Source of the DNA: Nitrospirota bacterium
GTDB lineage: Bacteria; Nitrospirota; Nitrospiria; Nitrospirales; Nitrospiraceae
NCBI GenBank assembly: GCA_005877775.1
Contig: VBOJ01000085.1
Location: 1 to 33,807, forward strand
Reading direction: 5' to 3'
DNA length: 33,807 nt
Of the stretch, positions 1 through 7,676 are shown one piece after another (positions within the stretch are counted from its first letter, which is position 1; each line of letters starts with the position of its first letter). Both the position numbers and the translations under genes were made by a program. A model generated the notes under the pieces. That model searched no databases. It saw nothing but the letters and a program-made list of their open reading frames with translations, and was not told the origin of the DNA.

Positions 1-220
1 CCTTATACTCTTTGAACTCCTCATGACGGAGGGTCGGACCTTTCTCATCGAAGACCACCGCCAGGCAATCCGGCTGATGCTCGCGCAGGACCTTCATGAG
101 CATGGTCGTGAACCCGTAGATGGCGTTTGTCTGCAAGCCCTTGGAGTTCGACAGCGAAGGCAGCGCAAAGAAGGCCCGGTAGATATAGGCGCTGCCGTCA
201 ATGAGGTAGAGGGTGGGCAT
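1..220 (-). CDS. polA: DNA polymerase I, N-terminal fragment (cut by window edge)
   Basis: Reading the minus strand from the ATG at 218-220 gives a protein beginning MPTLYLIDGSAYIYRAFFAL, with FDEKGPTLRHEEFKEYK further on. These are the opening beta strand and the metal/DNA-binding region of the 5'-3' exonuclease (FEN-like) domain of bacterial PolA. The enzyme fills gaps in repair and removes RNA primers during replication. Only about 73 residues are visible; the rest lies beyond base 1. It follows the PGPGW-family gene in the same direction, and the 75-bp gap between them is filled by a degenerate inverted repeat whose left arm begins 3 bp from this start codon. No clear Shine-Dalgarno sequence is left in that gap, which is odd for polA. 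The family call is secure from the motif; whether the rest of the gene is intact cannot be seen. Confidence 0.9.
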   Translation of the reverse strand, partial: MPTLYLIDGSAYIYRAFFALPSLSNSKGLQTNAIYGFTTMLMKVLREHQPDCLAVVFDEKGPTLRHEEFKEYK

Positions 221-223
221 GGC

Positions 224-302
224 CAAGTTAAAAGTAAAAGGGCAAAGGTAAAAAGTGAGGGTTGTTTCCGGCTGTAAATTTTTACTTTCTACTTTTTACT
301 TG
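224..302. repeat. Inverted heptamer-type repeat element A (polA upstream)
   Basis: AT-rich gap made of a degenerate 7-bp unit close to AAGTAAA. Arms 224-241 and 285-302 are inverted copies matching at 15 of 18 positions, with further loose units between them. The right arm contains the stop codon of the PGPGW gene (296-298) and the left arm ends 3 bp before the polA start. It is one of six elements of this architecture in the window and could fold into a hairpin in the transcript. Confidence 0.7.
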
Positions 303-706
303 TCGTCCGCGACCGTCAGCGGCGGTTGGCCGAATTTTTGCCGTATGGCATTGATCGTCTTGAGCACTGTGGGCTGGCCAACGAGCTTGCTCTCCAGACG
401 ACGCTTGCCGGGAAAGTCCATCAGGGACAGGCCGATCAGCATCGTCAGGAGGCCCTGGCCAGGCAGGAACAGCATGGCCACGCCGGCCAAAAAAAACACG
501 ACCCCCACGACATTCTTCAGAATCAGTCCAACCCATCGGAGCACCGGATGATGCTCTTTCATCCAGGTCCGCGGGTACCGCACGTCGAAGTACTGAGGAG
601 GAAGTCTGACCAGGATGAATGGAATGACGATCAAGCTACCAATGAAGCCGACGATCGAGAGGACGAACAGGCTCCACAGAATTTCCTTAGAAAATAGTGC
701 CTCCAT
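296..706 (-). CDS. PGPGW-family small membrane protein
   Basis: A 136-residue protein with an N-terminal membrane segment (about residues 8-33) and a second hydrophobic stretch (about 60-95) containing FLPGQGLLTMLIGLSLMDFPGKRR. This proline-glycine loop is the signature of the PGPGW putative transmembrane family (PF09656), whose function is unknown. The charged tail after residue 100 is probably cytoplasmic. The ATG at 704-706 has an AGGA-like sequence about ten bases upstream. It is transcribed toward polA, and its stop codon lies inside a degenerate inverted repeat. The family is recognised from the motif; I cannot assign a biochemical role. Confidence 0.75.
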   Translation of the reverse strand: MEALFSKEILWSLFVLSIVGFIGSLIVIPFILVRLPPQYFDVRYPRTWMKEHHPVLRWVGLILKNVVGVVFFLAGVAMLFLPGQGLLTMLIGLSLMDFPGKRRLESKLVGQPTVLKTINAIRQKFGQPPLTVADDK

Positions 707-756
707 CGGGCGGGCATCCTAACACGCACACGGACACCAAACAAGCAGGGTTCCGG

Positions 757-785
757 TTTACGCGAGCACGGTGCCAGGCTATAAT
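757..785 (+). promoter_or_regulatory. Putative sigma-70 promoter of the hut genes
   Basis: TTTACG (757-762, four of six consensus bases) and a perfect TATAAT (780-785) are separated by 17 bp. The GTG start of hutH at 794 is only 8 bp past the -10 box, so transcription would begin at or next to the start codon and the mRNA may be leaderless. Confidence 0.55.
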
Positions 786-793
786 CCGGTGCT

Positions 794-2317
794 GTGAAGC
801 CGCTCTTCCTGACCGGAGAAGATCTGACGTTACGCTCGTTCTACGAGGTCGTCCTGGACAAACGGCCGGTCCGGGTCTCTCCTATCGCCACAAGACGGAT
901 GGCGGCGGCATATCGAGTGGTCAAGCGTGTTGCGGCCCGAGCCGATCCGGTCTACGGCGTGACGACCGGGTTCGGGAAGCTGGCCGATCAACGCATTTCG
1001 CCATCCGACATCGAGCAACTACAGCTCAATCTAGTCCGCAGCCACGCCGCCGGCGTAGGCGAGCCGCTGACGCGGGAGGAAACGAGGGGAGTCCTCCTCC
1101 TCCGCGCCAACGTGCTGGCGCGAGGCCACAGCGGCGTGCGCGCACTGATCGTCGAATATCTGCTCACGCTCCTCAATCGCGACGTGCTCCCGGTGATCCC
1201 TTGCCGGGGATCGGTCGGGGCGAGCGGTGATCTGGCACCGCTGGCGCATCTGGCGCTGATTCTTATCGGCGAGGGTGAGGCGTTCGTCGGCACGAGCCGG
1301 CGATCAGGCCGAGCCGCCCTTGCGCGCGTTGGCTTGACGCCCCTACACTTGGAAGCGAAGGAAGGTTTGTCGCTCTTGAATGGAACCCAGGCGATGCTCG
1401 CGTTGGGGCTCCTGGCCCTGCGCCGATGCGAGCTGCTGGTTGATGCAGCCGACATCGCCGGCGCCCTGTCGTTGGAGGCACTCAAGGGAACCCCGGTCGC
1501 CTTCGATCCTCGGATTCACCGGCTTCGTCCCTACCGTGGCCAGGCGGCAGTCGCCTCCAACCTGCGCGCGCTGGTCGCAGGCAGTGAGATCCGGGCTTCG
1601 CATGTGCATTGTCCTCGCGTCCAGGATGCCTATAGCCTGCGGTGCATGCCGCAGGTCCACGGAGCGGTCCGCGACGCGCTGGATTACGTGCGCAGCACGC
1701 TCTGCATCGAGATGAACAGCGTGACCGACAACCCACTCGTGTTTCCGGAACGCGAAGAAGTGCTCTCTGGCGGGAACTTCCATGGGCAACCGCTGGGGTT
1801 GGTGCTGGATCATCTGGCGATCGCGATGACGGAGTTGGCCAGCATCTCCGAACGCCGCATCGAGCGATTGATTAACCCCGAATACGGCGACCTCCCCCCA
1901 TTTCTCAGCCCGCATCCGGGGCTGAACTCCGGGTTCATGCTGGCTCAAGTCACGGCGGCGGCGCTGGCTTCTGAAAACAAGGTCCTCTCCCATCCGGCTT
2001 CGGTGGATTCCATTCCGACCTCCGGAAACCAGGAGGACCACGTCAGCATGGGCATGGGGTCAGCCCTCAAACTCAGGCAGATCCTGTCCAACGCCGAACA
2101 CATCCTGGCCATCGAACTGCTCTGCGCTGCCCAAGGGGTGGACTTCCATCGTCCGTTACGGGCGGGGGCCGGCAGTCGCCAGACCATGAAGCTGATTCGC
2201 CAGCGGGTCGCGCATCTCGATCAAGACCGTGTACTGGCCCCTGATATCGAACGCATTCGTGCCCTGGTGGCAAGCGGAGTCTTGACCACCGTCCTATCCA
2301 CCTCCAGACACACATAG
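794..2317 (+). CDS. hutH: Histidine ammonia-lyase
   Basis: Converts L-histidine to trans-urocanate and ammonia, the first step of histidine breakdown in the cytoplasm. The 507-residue length is normal for the family. The sequence GSVGASGDLAPLAHL contains Ala143-Ser144-Gly145, the triad that cyclises into the MIO electrophile, and YGVTTGFG (Tyr54) is the conserved active-site loop. TDNPL and the Q-rich SGNQEDHVSMG segment also fit. The GTG start at 794 gives the usual N-terminus; no Shine-Dalgarno sequence precedes it, and a TATAAT box lies 8 bp upstream, so it is possibly leaderless. It is followed within 11 bp by a small secreted-protein gene and then hutU, which supports an operon. Phenylalanine/tyrosine ammonia-lyases are related, but the hut context decides the call. 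Confidence 0.96.
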   Translation: MKPLFLTGEDLTLRSFYEVVLDKRPVRVSPIATRRMAAAYRVVKRVAARADPVYGVTTGFGKLADQRISPSDIEQLQLNLVRSHAAGVGEPLTREETRGVLLLRANVLARGHSGVRALIVEYLLTLLNRDVLPVIPCRGSVGASGDLAPLAHLALILIGEGEAFVGTSRRSGRAALARVGLTPLHLEAKEGLSLLNGTQAMLALGLLALRRCELLVDAADIAGALSLEALKGTPVAFDPRIHRLRPYRGQAAVASNLRALVAGSEIRASHVHCPRVQDAYSLRCMPQVHGAVRDALDYVRSTLCIEMNSVTDNPLVFPEREEVLSGGNFHGQPLGLVLDHLAIAMTELASISERRIERLINPEYGDLPPFLSPHPGLNSGFMLAQVTAAALASENKVLSHPASVDSIPTSGNQEDHVSMGMGSALKLRQILSNAEHILAIELLCAAQGVDFHRPLRAGAGSRQTMKLIRQRVAHLDQDRVLAPDIERIRALVASGVLTTVLSTSRHT

Positions 2318-2328
2318 AGGAGTCTGTC

Positions 2329-2742
2329 ATGATCCTTTTCCTTGGCTCTGACACCCACCGCACGGGGACGACCTTCGCCGGTGTGGCTTTGGTCGTCTCG
2401 GCTCTCGTACTCATCAGCCTCCCGTGGGTGACCTCTGCCTCCGCAGCCGAGCCATCACCTCCTCCTGCGACCGCGACGCCGCCCGCCGGCCAAGAGCTCC
2501 AGGTCGAGGTCACGAAAAAAGGGCTGGGGAAGGAGGTCTCGATCAAAAGAGGCAACAAGGAGTGGTTCATGCTGATCGAAGTGACACCGGAGAATACCGT
2601 GGTGGTCCGACAAGAAAAAGAAAACGAGACCTACCTGCTTGACGAAAGCGAAACGCACGATCGCCCCATGACCAAAGGGGAGGTGGACGTGGCGATCGAG
2701 GATTTTATCAACAGCGTCAAGACACAGGTGAACCGCAAGTGA
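2329..2742 (+). CDS. Hypothetical secreted protein between hutH and hutU
   Basis: A 137-residue protein that I do not recognise. The N-terminus has a hydrophobic stretch (about residues 15-36) ending in SASAAEP, a plausible signal peptidase site. A Pro/Ala-rich linker follows, then a charged soluble domain of about 90 residues with an [13 protein letters not shown]-type beta pattern and a C-terminal helix ([16 protein letters not shown]). A GAGGAG sequence lies at the right distance upstream of the ATG. Its stop codon overlaps the GTG of hutU by four bases (GTGA), so the two are probably translationally coupled. A periplasmic protein inserted inside a cytoplasmic catabolic operon is unusual; it might sense or bind a substrate, but nothing in the sequence shows that. 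Confidence 0.75.
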   Translation: MILFLGSDTHRTGTTFAGVALVVSALVLISLPWVTSASAAEPSPPPATATPPAGQELQVEVTKKGLGKEVSIKRGNKEWFMLIEVTPENTVVVRQEKENETYLLDESETHDRPMTKGEVDVAIEDFINSVKTQVNRK

Positions 2743-4394
2743 ACAGGCCCATTCGCGCGCCGCGCGGCAAGACCTTGACCTGCAAAGGGTGGGCGCAGGA
2801 AGCAGCCCTCCGTATGCTGATGAATAACCTGGACGACGAGGTCGCCGAAAAACCAGGCGAGCTGATCGTCTACGGCGGTGCGGGCAAGGCGGCGCGGAAT
2901 TGGGACGCGTACGCCGCAATCGTCCGTGAGTTGACCGCGCTGGAGGGAGATCAGACCCTACTGGTTCAGTCTGGCAAGCCGGTAGGCGTGCTCCGAACCC
3001 ACGAATTCGCACCGAGAGTGCTGATCGCCAACGCGAACCTCGTCGGGCAGTGGGCCACCTGGGACGAGTTTCGCCGTTTAGAAGCACTCGGGTTGATCAT
3101 GTATGGACAGATGACCGCCGGGTCCTGGATGTACATCGGCACGCAGGGCATCGTCCAGGGCACCTATGAAACCTTTGCGGCCGCCGCCGATCGGCATTTC
3201 GGAGGTGACCTGTCAGGACACTTCGTCCTCACCGGAGGCATGGGCGGGATGGGCGGAGCACAGCCGCTGGCCGCAACAATGAATGGGGCTTCCATCCTGT
3301 GCGTTGAGGTGGACCAAGCCAAGATCGAACGGCGGATGAAGACTGGTTATTGCGACCGGATGACGACGTCATTGGATGAGGCGTTACAGTGGGTCCTGTC
3401 GGCGAAAACGGATCACAAGCCTTTGTCGGTCGGACTCGTGGGCAATTGCGCCACGGTGCTGCCGGATTTGGTCCGACGAGGCGTCGTCCCGGACCTTGTG
3501 ACCGATCAGACGTCGGCGCACGATCCCCTCAACGGCTATATCCCAGCTGCCCTGTCGCTGGAGGATGCGGCTCAGCTTCGCCAGCGAAGCCCGAAGGCCT
3601 ACATGGATCGCGCGCTGGATTCGATCACCGCCCATGTGCGGGCGATGCTGGACTTGCAGAAAGCCGGCGCGGTCGTCTTCGATTACGGGAACAACATCAG
3701 GACCATGGCCTTCCAGCGGGGTGTGCAGGACGCCTACGCCTTCCCCGGCTTCGTCCCCGCCTACATTCGACCGCTCTTTTGCGAGGGGCGAGGACCCTTC
3801 CGCTGGATTGCGCTTTCAGGTGAGCCATCGGACATCGCCGCGACTGATGACGCAGCGCTCGAGCTGTTTCCAGAGAACCGCTCGCTGCAACGTTGGATCA
3901 GGCTGGCTCGGGAGAAGGTTCGCTTCCAGGGTCTTCCCGCTCGCATCTGCTGGTTAGGATTCGGGGAACGTGCTGCCATGGGGCTGCGGATCAACGAATT
4001 GGTCAACAAGGGAACCCTGAAGGCTCCGGTCGTCATCGGTCGGGATCACATGGACGCCGGCTCGGTCGCGTCTCCCTACCGGGAGACCGAGGCGATGCGT
4101 GACGGGAGCGATGCCATCGCCGACTGGCCGATCCTGAATGCGCTGCTGAATACCGCATCCGGCGCCAGTTGGGTGTCCTTCCACCATGGCGGCGGGGTCG
4201 GCATCGGCTATTCCTTGCATGCGGGGCAGGCCACTGTCGCAGACGGATCGAGAGCGGCGGCGACCAAGATTGAGCGCGTGCTCACGAACGACCCAGGTCT
4301 GGGTATCTTGCGGCATGCCGACGCTGGCTATCCCTCAGCAGTCGCGGCCGCGCAGCGCCACGGGCTTCGCCTTCCAGTACCCCCTTCCTCCTAG
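2739..4394 (+). CDS. hutU: Urocanate hydratase
   Basis: Adds water to urocanate to give 4-imidazolone-5-propionate, using tightly bound NAD+ as an electrophile. The 551-residue length matches the family. Diagnostic stretches are [12 protein letters not shown] (about 165-176), the glycine-rich NAD region, and [20 protein letters not shown], in which Cys404 is the conserved active-site cysteine. The [11 protein letters not shown] segment near the N-terminus is also typical. The GTG start overlaps the end of the preceding gene by four bases. It is the third gene of the hutH cluster; the next two enzymes of the pathway (hutI, ftcD) lie 2-4 kb away on the opposite strand, separated by unrelated genes. 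Confidence 0.96.
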   Translation: MNRPIRAPRGKTLTCKGWAQEAALRMLMNNLDDEVAEKPGELIVYGGAGKAARNWDAYAAIVRELTALEGDQTLLVQSGKPVGVLRTHEFAPRVLIANANLVGQWATWDEFRRLEALGLIMYGQMTAGSWMYIGTQGIVQGTYETFAAAADRHFGGDLSGHFVLTGGMGGMGGAQPLAATMNGASILCVEVDQAKIERRMKTGYCDRMTTSLDEALQWVLSAKTDHKPLSVGLVGNCATVLPDLVRRGVVPDLVTDQTSAHDPLNGYIPAALSLEDAAQLRQRSPKAYMDRALDSITAHVRAMLDLQKAGAVVFDYGNNIRTMAFQRGVQDAYAFPGFVPAYIRPLFCEGRGPFRWIALSGEPSDIAATDDAALELFPENRSLQRWIRLAREKVRFQGLPARICWLGFGERAAMGLRINELVNKGTLKAPVVIGRDHMDAGSVASPYRETEAMRDGSDAIADWPILNALLNTASGASWVSFHHGGGVGIGYSLHAGQATVADGSRAAATKIERVLTNDPGLGILRHADAGYPSAVAAAQRHGLRLPVPPSS

Positions 4395-4410
4395 CCGCTT
4401 CCAACGCTGC

Positions 4411-4440
4411 TTGTCACCGCACCAATTCGGACGTTATAAT
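4411..4440 (+). promoter_or_regulatory. Putative sigma-70 promoter of the DsrE-family gene
   Basis: TTGTCA (4411-4416) and TATAAT (4435-4440) are separated by 18 bp. The predicted transcript starts near 4447 and leaves a short leader carrying GGAG (4457-4460) before the ATG at 4466. It lies just past the hutU stop, so this gene can be expressed apart from hut. Confidence 0.65.
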
Positions 4441-4465
4441 CGGTCGCCATCCCCATGGAGCGCCT

Positions 4466-4885
4466 ATGAAACACAAACCACGGTTCGTGATTTTCGCTCA
4501 CAATGCCACCTACGACAAACTTCACCAGGTGGCAACGCTGGGAATGACCGCCGCAGCTATGGGGAAAGACGTGGTCGTCGTTCTGCTCTTCTGGACCATT
4601 AAGAAGCTGGCCCAGGGGCAGATTGATGTCGTGGATTTCCCCCCCGAGTATGGGAAGGCTGCCGAAGAGGTCAGTCGTCTTCTGAAAGAAAAGAAGGTGC
4701 CCAGGATTTCTGAAATGTTTCAGGAGGCCCGGCAGGTGGGCCACTTCCGATTGATCGCCTGCAGCGCCGGTCTTGAATACATGGGAGTGGACCCCGAAGC
4801 CGTCGCCAAGAACGTGGATGAAGTGATGGGGCTTCCGGCAATCCTCTCGTTAACGGCTGGCGCCGAAACTACCTTATTTATTTAA
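4466..4885 (+). CDS. DsrE-family sulfur-relay-like protein
   Basis: A 139-residue DsrE/DsrF-fold protein. It shows the family pattern of an N-terminal beta strand (RFVIFAHNATYDKLHQVATLGMTAAAMG), a VVVVLLFW strand, and a late LIACSAGLEYMGV segment whose Cys is in the position of the sulfur-carrying cysteine of DsrE2-like proteins. Family members accept or pass on persulfide sulfur in the cytoplasm; some instead bind membranes or small molecules. A second DsrE-like protein at 10263-10793 shares the same pattern and an identical LFI C-terminus, so the two are probably distant paralogs. This copy has its own promoter and no TusA beside it. It ends 5 bp before an inverted repeat that separates it from the convergent nth. 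Function beyond the family is not shown. Confidence 0.75.
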   Translation: MKHKPRFVIFAHNATYDKLHQVATLGMTAAAMGKDVVVVLLFWTIKKLAQGQIDVVDFPPEYGKAAEEVSRLLKEKKVPRISEMFQEARQVGHFRLIACSAGLEYMGVDPEAVAKNVDEVMGLPAILSLTAGAETTLFI

Positions 4886-4890
4886 CGGCC

Positions 4891-4980
4891 GTGAGGCGTC
4901 AGGCGTAAAGCGTGAGGGGATTGACATAAACCAGGCTCCCTGTGTTCTCGTCACCTCACGCCTAACCCCTTACCCCTAAC
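4891..4980. repeat. Inverted heptamer-type repeat element B (dsrE/nth)
   Basis: Arms 4891-4920 and 4951-4980 are inverted copies matching at 23 of 30 positions, with a 30-bp loop. Each arm is four copies of a 7-bp unit (GTNAGGN). The element exactly fills the gap between two converging genes: the left arm starts 5 bp after the DsrE stop and the right arm contains the nth stop codon (4976-4978). It could serve as a bidirectional hairpin, although there is no T-tract. Confidence 0.75.
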
Positions 4981-5632
4981 GAGACTTCAGGACTCCCACC
5001 CGGTCACAGTACTTCACTAGCTTGCACCGACTGCAGTAGGGCGAGACCGGCTGGCAAAGGTTTTGGCCAAACGGCACCAAAAGATCATTGAACGTGATCC
5101 AATACCGGCGTGGCAACTTGCGCCGCAGCGCCTGTTCCGTTTCCTCAGGACTGTTCGTCTTAACATAACCCCACCGGTTGCTGATCCGATGCACATGAGT
5201 GTCCACGCAGATCCCCGGCTTCCCGTATCCCACCGTCACCACGAGATTGGCCGTCTTCCGTCCTACGCCCTTGAGAGTCAGCAGGTCTTCGAGCGAGTCC
5301 GGAACTCGGCCGTTGTACTCAGTCAGCAACCGACGACAGATTGCACGAATTTGCTTCGCTTTCGTCCGATAGAAGCCGACGGGGTAGATCGCTCGTTCGA
5401 TGCGGCGCAGGGAGAGTCGCAGCATGCTGCTTGGATCAGAGGCCAGTGCAAACAGGCGTCGGCTCGCGTCAGCAGTCGTTCGGTCCTTGGTCCTGAGGCT
5501 GAGCAGGCAGGCAATCAGAATTCGGAAGGCGTCGCGTGATTCCTTGGCCACCACGCCGACAATAGGCTCTTGCCACTGCCTTACGTCCCCTTTCAGGATG
5601 CGAATGACCGGATGGATGTCCGTTTCGCGCAT
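4976..5632 (-). CDS. nth: Endonuclease III (DNA glycosylase/AP lyase)
   Basis: Removes oxidised pyrimidines from DNA and cleaves at the abasic site in base-excision repair. The helix-hairpin-helix reads LKGVGRKTANLV with catalytic Lys126, and the catalytic Asp144 is in ICVDTHVHR; the 18-residue spacing equals that of E. coli Nth (120/138). The C-terminal iron-sulfur cluster motif C-x6-C-x2-C-x5-C is complete (CQPVSPYCSRCKLVKYC). I chose the ATG at 5630-5632 (218 residues). The frame stays open to a GTG at 5791, but that would overlap rpsU and adds 53 residues of unlikely sequence; neither start has a good Shine-Dalgarno sequence. The stop codon lies in the right arm of an inverted repeat. Confidence 0.93.
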   Translation of the reverse strand: MRETDIHPVIRILKGDVRQWQEPIVGVVAKESRDAFRILIACLLSLRTKDRTTADASRRLFALASDPSSMLRLSLRRIERAIYPVGFYRTKAKQIRAICRRLLTEYNGRVPDSLEDLLTLKGVGRKTANLVVTVGYGKPGICVDTHVHRISNRWGYVKTNSPEETEQALRRKLPRRYWITFNDLLVPFGQNLCQPVSPYCSRCKLVKYCDRVGVLKSR

Positions 5633-5763
5633 CGCCGTGCCGAAGGAAAGAGAAGGGGCAACAGGAAAGGTACGGCCGAGAACGATAGGCGGGAGCGAAA
5701 TACAGACCTGAGGTGCAGGGCACCTGCGTGATCGGTCGGCAAGGCGGTCGGGATTTTTGCTGA

Positions 5764-5958
5764 TCAGTCCATCCGACGTTTCGCGAGCCACTTCTGACGA
5801 CGCCGCTGGGCCTCACGCATCTTGGCCTTCTTCCTGACGCTGGGCTTCTCGTAGAAGCGTCGCCGTTTGAGCTCACGGAATAGACCTTCGCCGGCCAATT
5901 TCTTCTTGGCAACCTTGAGCGCCTTCTCGACGTTGTTGTTGAAAACCTTAATTTCCAT
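5764..5958 (-). CDS. rpsU: 30S ribosomal protein S21
   Basis: A 64-residue, very basic protein beginning MEIKVFNNNVEKALKVAKKK, with FRELKRRRFYEKPSVRKKAK and an Arg/Lys-rich tail. This is the full S21 pattern; S21 is a small-subunit protein that helps the 30S subunit bind mRNA at initiation. The upstream AAGGA (5'-GTGAAGGACG-ATG) is a fair ribosome-binding site. It is followed 131 bp later by nth in the same direction. A 27-bp imperfect palindrome lies 34 bp upstream of the start and may belong to its leader. Nothing is unusual in the protein. Confidence 0.95.
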   Translation of the reverse strand: MEIKVFNNNVEKALKVAKKKLAGEGLFRELKRRRFYEKPSVRKKAKMREAQRRRQKWLAKRRMD

Positions 5959-5991
5959 CGTCCTTCACTTTCCGCGCATCACCATAACACA

Positions 5992-6018
5992 CGCGACTTC
6001 TTCATAATGAAGATCGCG
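5992..6018 (-). promoter_or_regulatory. Hairpin upstream of rpsU
   Basis: An imperfect palindrome: outer arms CGCGA/TCGCG and inner arms TCTTCAT/ATGAAGA around one base, with a two-base bulge. It lies between the ftcD stop and the rpsU start. There is no T-tract in either direction, so a leader structure or protein-binding site is as likely as a terminator. Confidence 0.35.
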
Positions 6019-6046
6019 TACCATAAGTAATAGCGGGGGGAGTGTA

Positions 6047-7594
6047 TCATAGGCTTTTCAGTTCTACAAGACGCTGTTCAATCGCCCTGGCCCGCTGAGT
6101 AAGATCGTTAACAACCAATTGATTTGCCTGTGATTTTAAGTTGGCATAGACGTTTTCAAGCCCTCCCTCGATTGCCGCCCGCGCCATCAGCAGCCCAACC
6201 TTGAGATCGGGTACGACGGTCGGTTTGGTTTGAGCCAGCAGGGTGCGTAGCAACAATGCGGTCTCACTCGCCAGCGTTGCGGTCTCCAGCGGCACTTCGC
6301 TGGCAACGCGAAGGCTTGTTGCAATCGCATGTGGCCTGGACGAATCAGTTTTTGGAAGCCGGTAGGCCGTCACCACACCAGCGTAGGCGTCAGCATCAGC
6401 TTGGATAAGACCTCGGAGTTTCTCACTCAGCTCTTGTAACCGGCGCTCTGCCGCTTTCAGGTCCCTCGTGTCTCGTGGTCCCTTCGCCTTTGAGCTCTGC
6501 AGCTCTTTCTGATCAGCGGGAGGCCCGATCCTGCAGGCCATGACTCCCAAGGCCGCGGCAAGAGAGCCAGCCAGGGCGGCGACACTGCCGCCCCCCGGAG
6601 TGGGGGTGCCGGCTGCGACTGCCGACAAAAACTCTGAGACAGACGAAGCCAGATCGGCCTTCTGGTCATCGCGGGCTTTGGCTTCACGAGCCAAGACCAG
6701 CTCCAGGCGGGTTTCCAAAACCTGGGTTGAATCGAAGCGTTCCAATTTGAGGAAGAACTCCGCTCCCTGGATCAGCGCCCGTTGGGGCACCAGTCCGATG
6801 AGTTCGCTCCCGCAGACCTCGACGCCGCGCTGTTCGCCCTCACGCCTGACTGCCTCAAACGCCACATGGATCGGGGTCTCTTCGAAATTCGTCAGGTTCA
6901 TTGAGACTTGCACAAGGCGGCGGCTCTTGAGTTCGATCCCGATCGCCTTCAGATAGGGCAGCCCTCCGCTCGAAAACCGGATTGTCTTGGCGATGGTCTT
7001 GGCGACCGCCAGGTCATCCGTCTGCAGATTGACATTGTACGCGATGAGCGGCGGCCGCGCGCCGACCACGGTCGCCCCGGCCGTCGGGTGAAGGTGCCGA
7101 GGGCCGAAATCCGGCACCCAGTCAGGCTCTGATGCCATTCGGCTGGCAAGCCCTTCCAGCCCGCCTCGTCGTATCGTTTCAAGGTTGGCGCGGTCCGGAT
7201 ATTCCGTCGCCCGCTCGTACAGGAAGACAGGAATCCCCAATTCGTTTCCGATCCGTTCCCCCACCAGTCTGGACAAGGAAATGCAATCCTCCATCGTCAC
7301 GCCCTTGATGGGTACAAACGGAACGACATCCGTTGCGCCCACGCGCGGGTGTCCACCCTGATGCACCCGCAAATCAATCAGACCTGCTGCCGTGCGAGTG
7401 GCCTGAAAAGCTGCCTCGGCCACTGCCTCCGGCAGGCCCACAAACGTGAGAACCGACCGGTGATGGTCCTGATCCATTTCCTCATCGAGAACAAACACCC
7501 CCTCCACAGCCCGAATAGCGTTCACAAGGGCATGCACTGTCGCAGCGTTGCGCCCTTCGCTAAAATTCGGTACGCACTCCACAAGGCGTTCCAT
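6047..7594 (-). CDS. ftcD: Glutamate formimidoyltransferase / formimidotetrahydrofolate cyclodeaminase (fused FTCD)
   Basis: A fused two-enzyme protein of 515 residues. Residues 1 to about 300 are the transferase (MERLVECVPNFSEGR start, VHQGGHPRVGATD with His82 at the catalytic position known from animal FTCD), which moves the formimino group of N-formimino-glutamate to tetrahydrofolate. Residues about 315-515 are the cyclodeaminase (FLSAVAAGTPTPGGGSVAAL), which releases ammonia and makes 5,10-methenyl-tetrahydrofolate. With hutH, hutU and hutI this gives histidine breakdown by the folate-transfer route, in place of HutG or HutF/HutG hydrolysis. The gene follows hutI on the minus strand; the gap holds an inverted repeat whose left arm begins 12 bp before this ATG. 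The fused form is well known in animals and several bacteria. Confidence 0.93.
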   Translation of the reverse strand: MERLVECVPNFSEGRNAATVHALVNAIRAVEGVFVLDEEMDQDHHRSVLTFVGLPEAVAEAAFQATRTAAGLIDLRVHQGGHPRVGATDVVPFVPIKGVTMEDCISLSRLVGERIGNELGIPVFLYERATEYPDRANLETIRRGGLEGLASRMASEPDWVPDFGPRHLHPTAGATVVGARPPLIAYNVNLQTDDLAVAKTIAKTIRFSSGGLPYLKAIGIELKSRRLVQVSMNLTNFEETPIHVAFEAVRREGEQRGVEVCGSELIGLVPQRALIQGAEFFLKLERFDSTQVLETRLELVLAREAKARDDQKADLASSVSEFLSAVAAGTPTPGGGSVAALAGSLAAALGVMACRIGPPADQKELQSSKAKGPRDTRDLKAAERRLQELSEKLRGLIQADADAYAGVVTAYRLPKTDSSRPHAIATSLRVASEVPLETATLASETALLLRTLLAQTKPTVVPDLKVGLLMARAAIEGGLENVYANLKSQANQLVVNDLTQRARAIEQRLVELKSL

Positions 7595-7606
7595 AATCCT
7601 ACGTCC

Positions 7607-7676
7607 AGGTTTAGGCTAAGGTTTAGGTTGAGACAAGAGCGGAGCTTCCCCTTAACCTTGACCTCAGCCTCAACCT
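7607..7676. repeat. Inverted hexamer-type repeat element C (hutI/ftcD)
   Basis: Arms 7607-7632 and 7651-7676 are inverted copies matching at 21 of 26 positions, with an 18-bp loop. The unit is 6 bp (GGTTTA / GGCTAA / GGTTGA). The right arm holds the hutI stop codon (7670-7672), so the last residues of hutI are encoded next to the repeat. The element sits between two genes of one presumed operon. Confidence 0.75.

Noticed and set aside
1343-2041. Open frame of 232 codons opposite hutH
   Set aside because: Antisense shadow within a fully conserved enzyme; no start signals.
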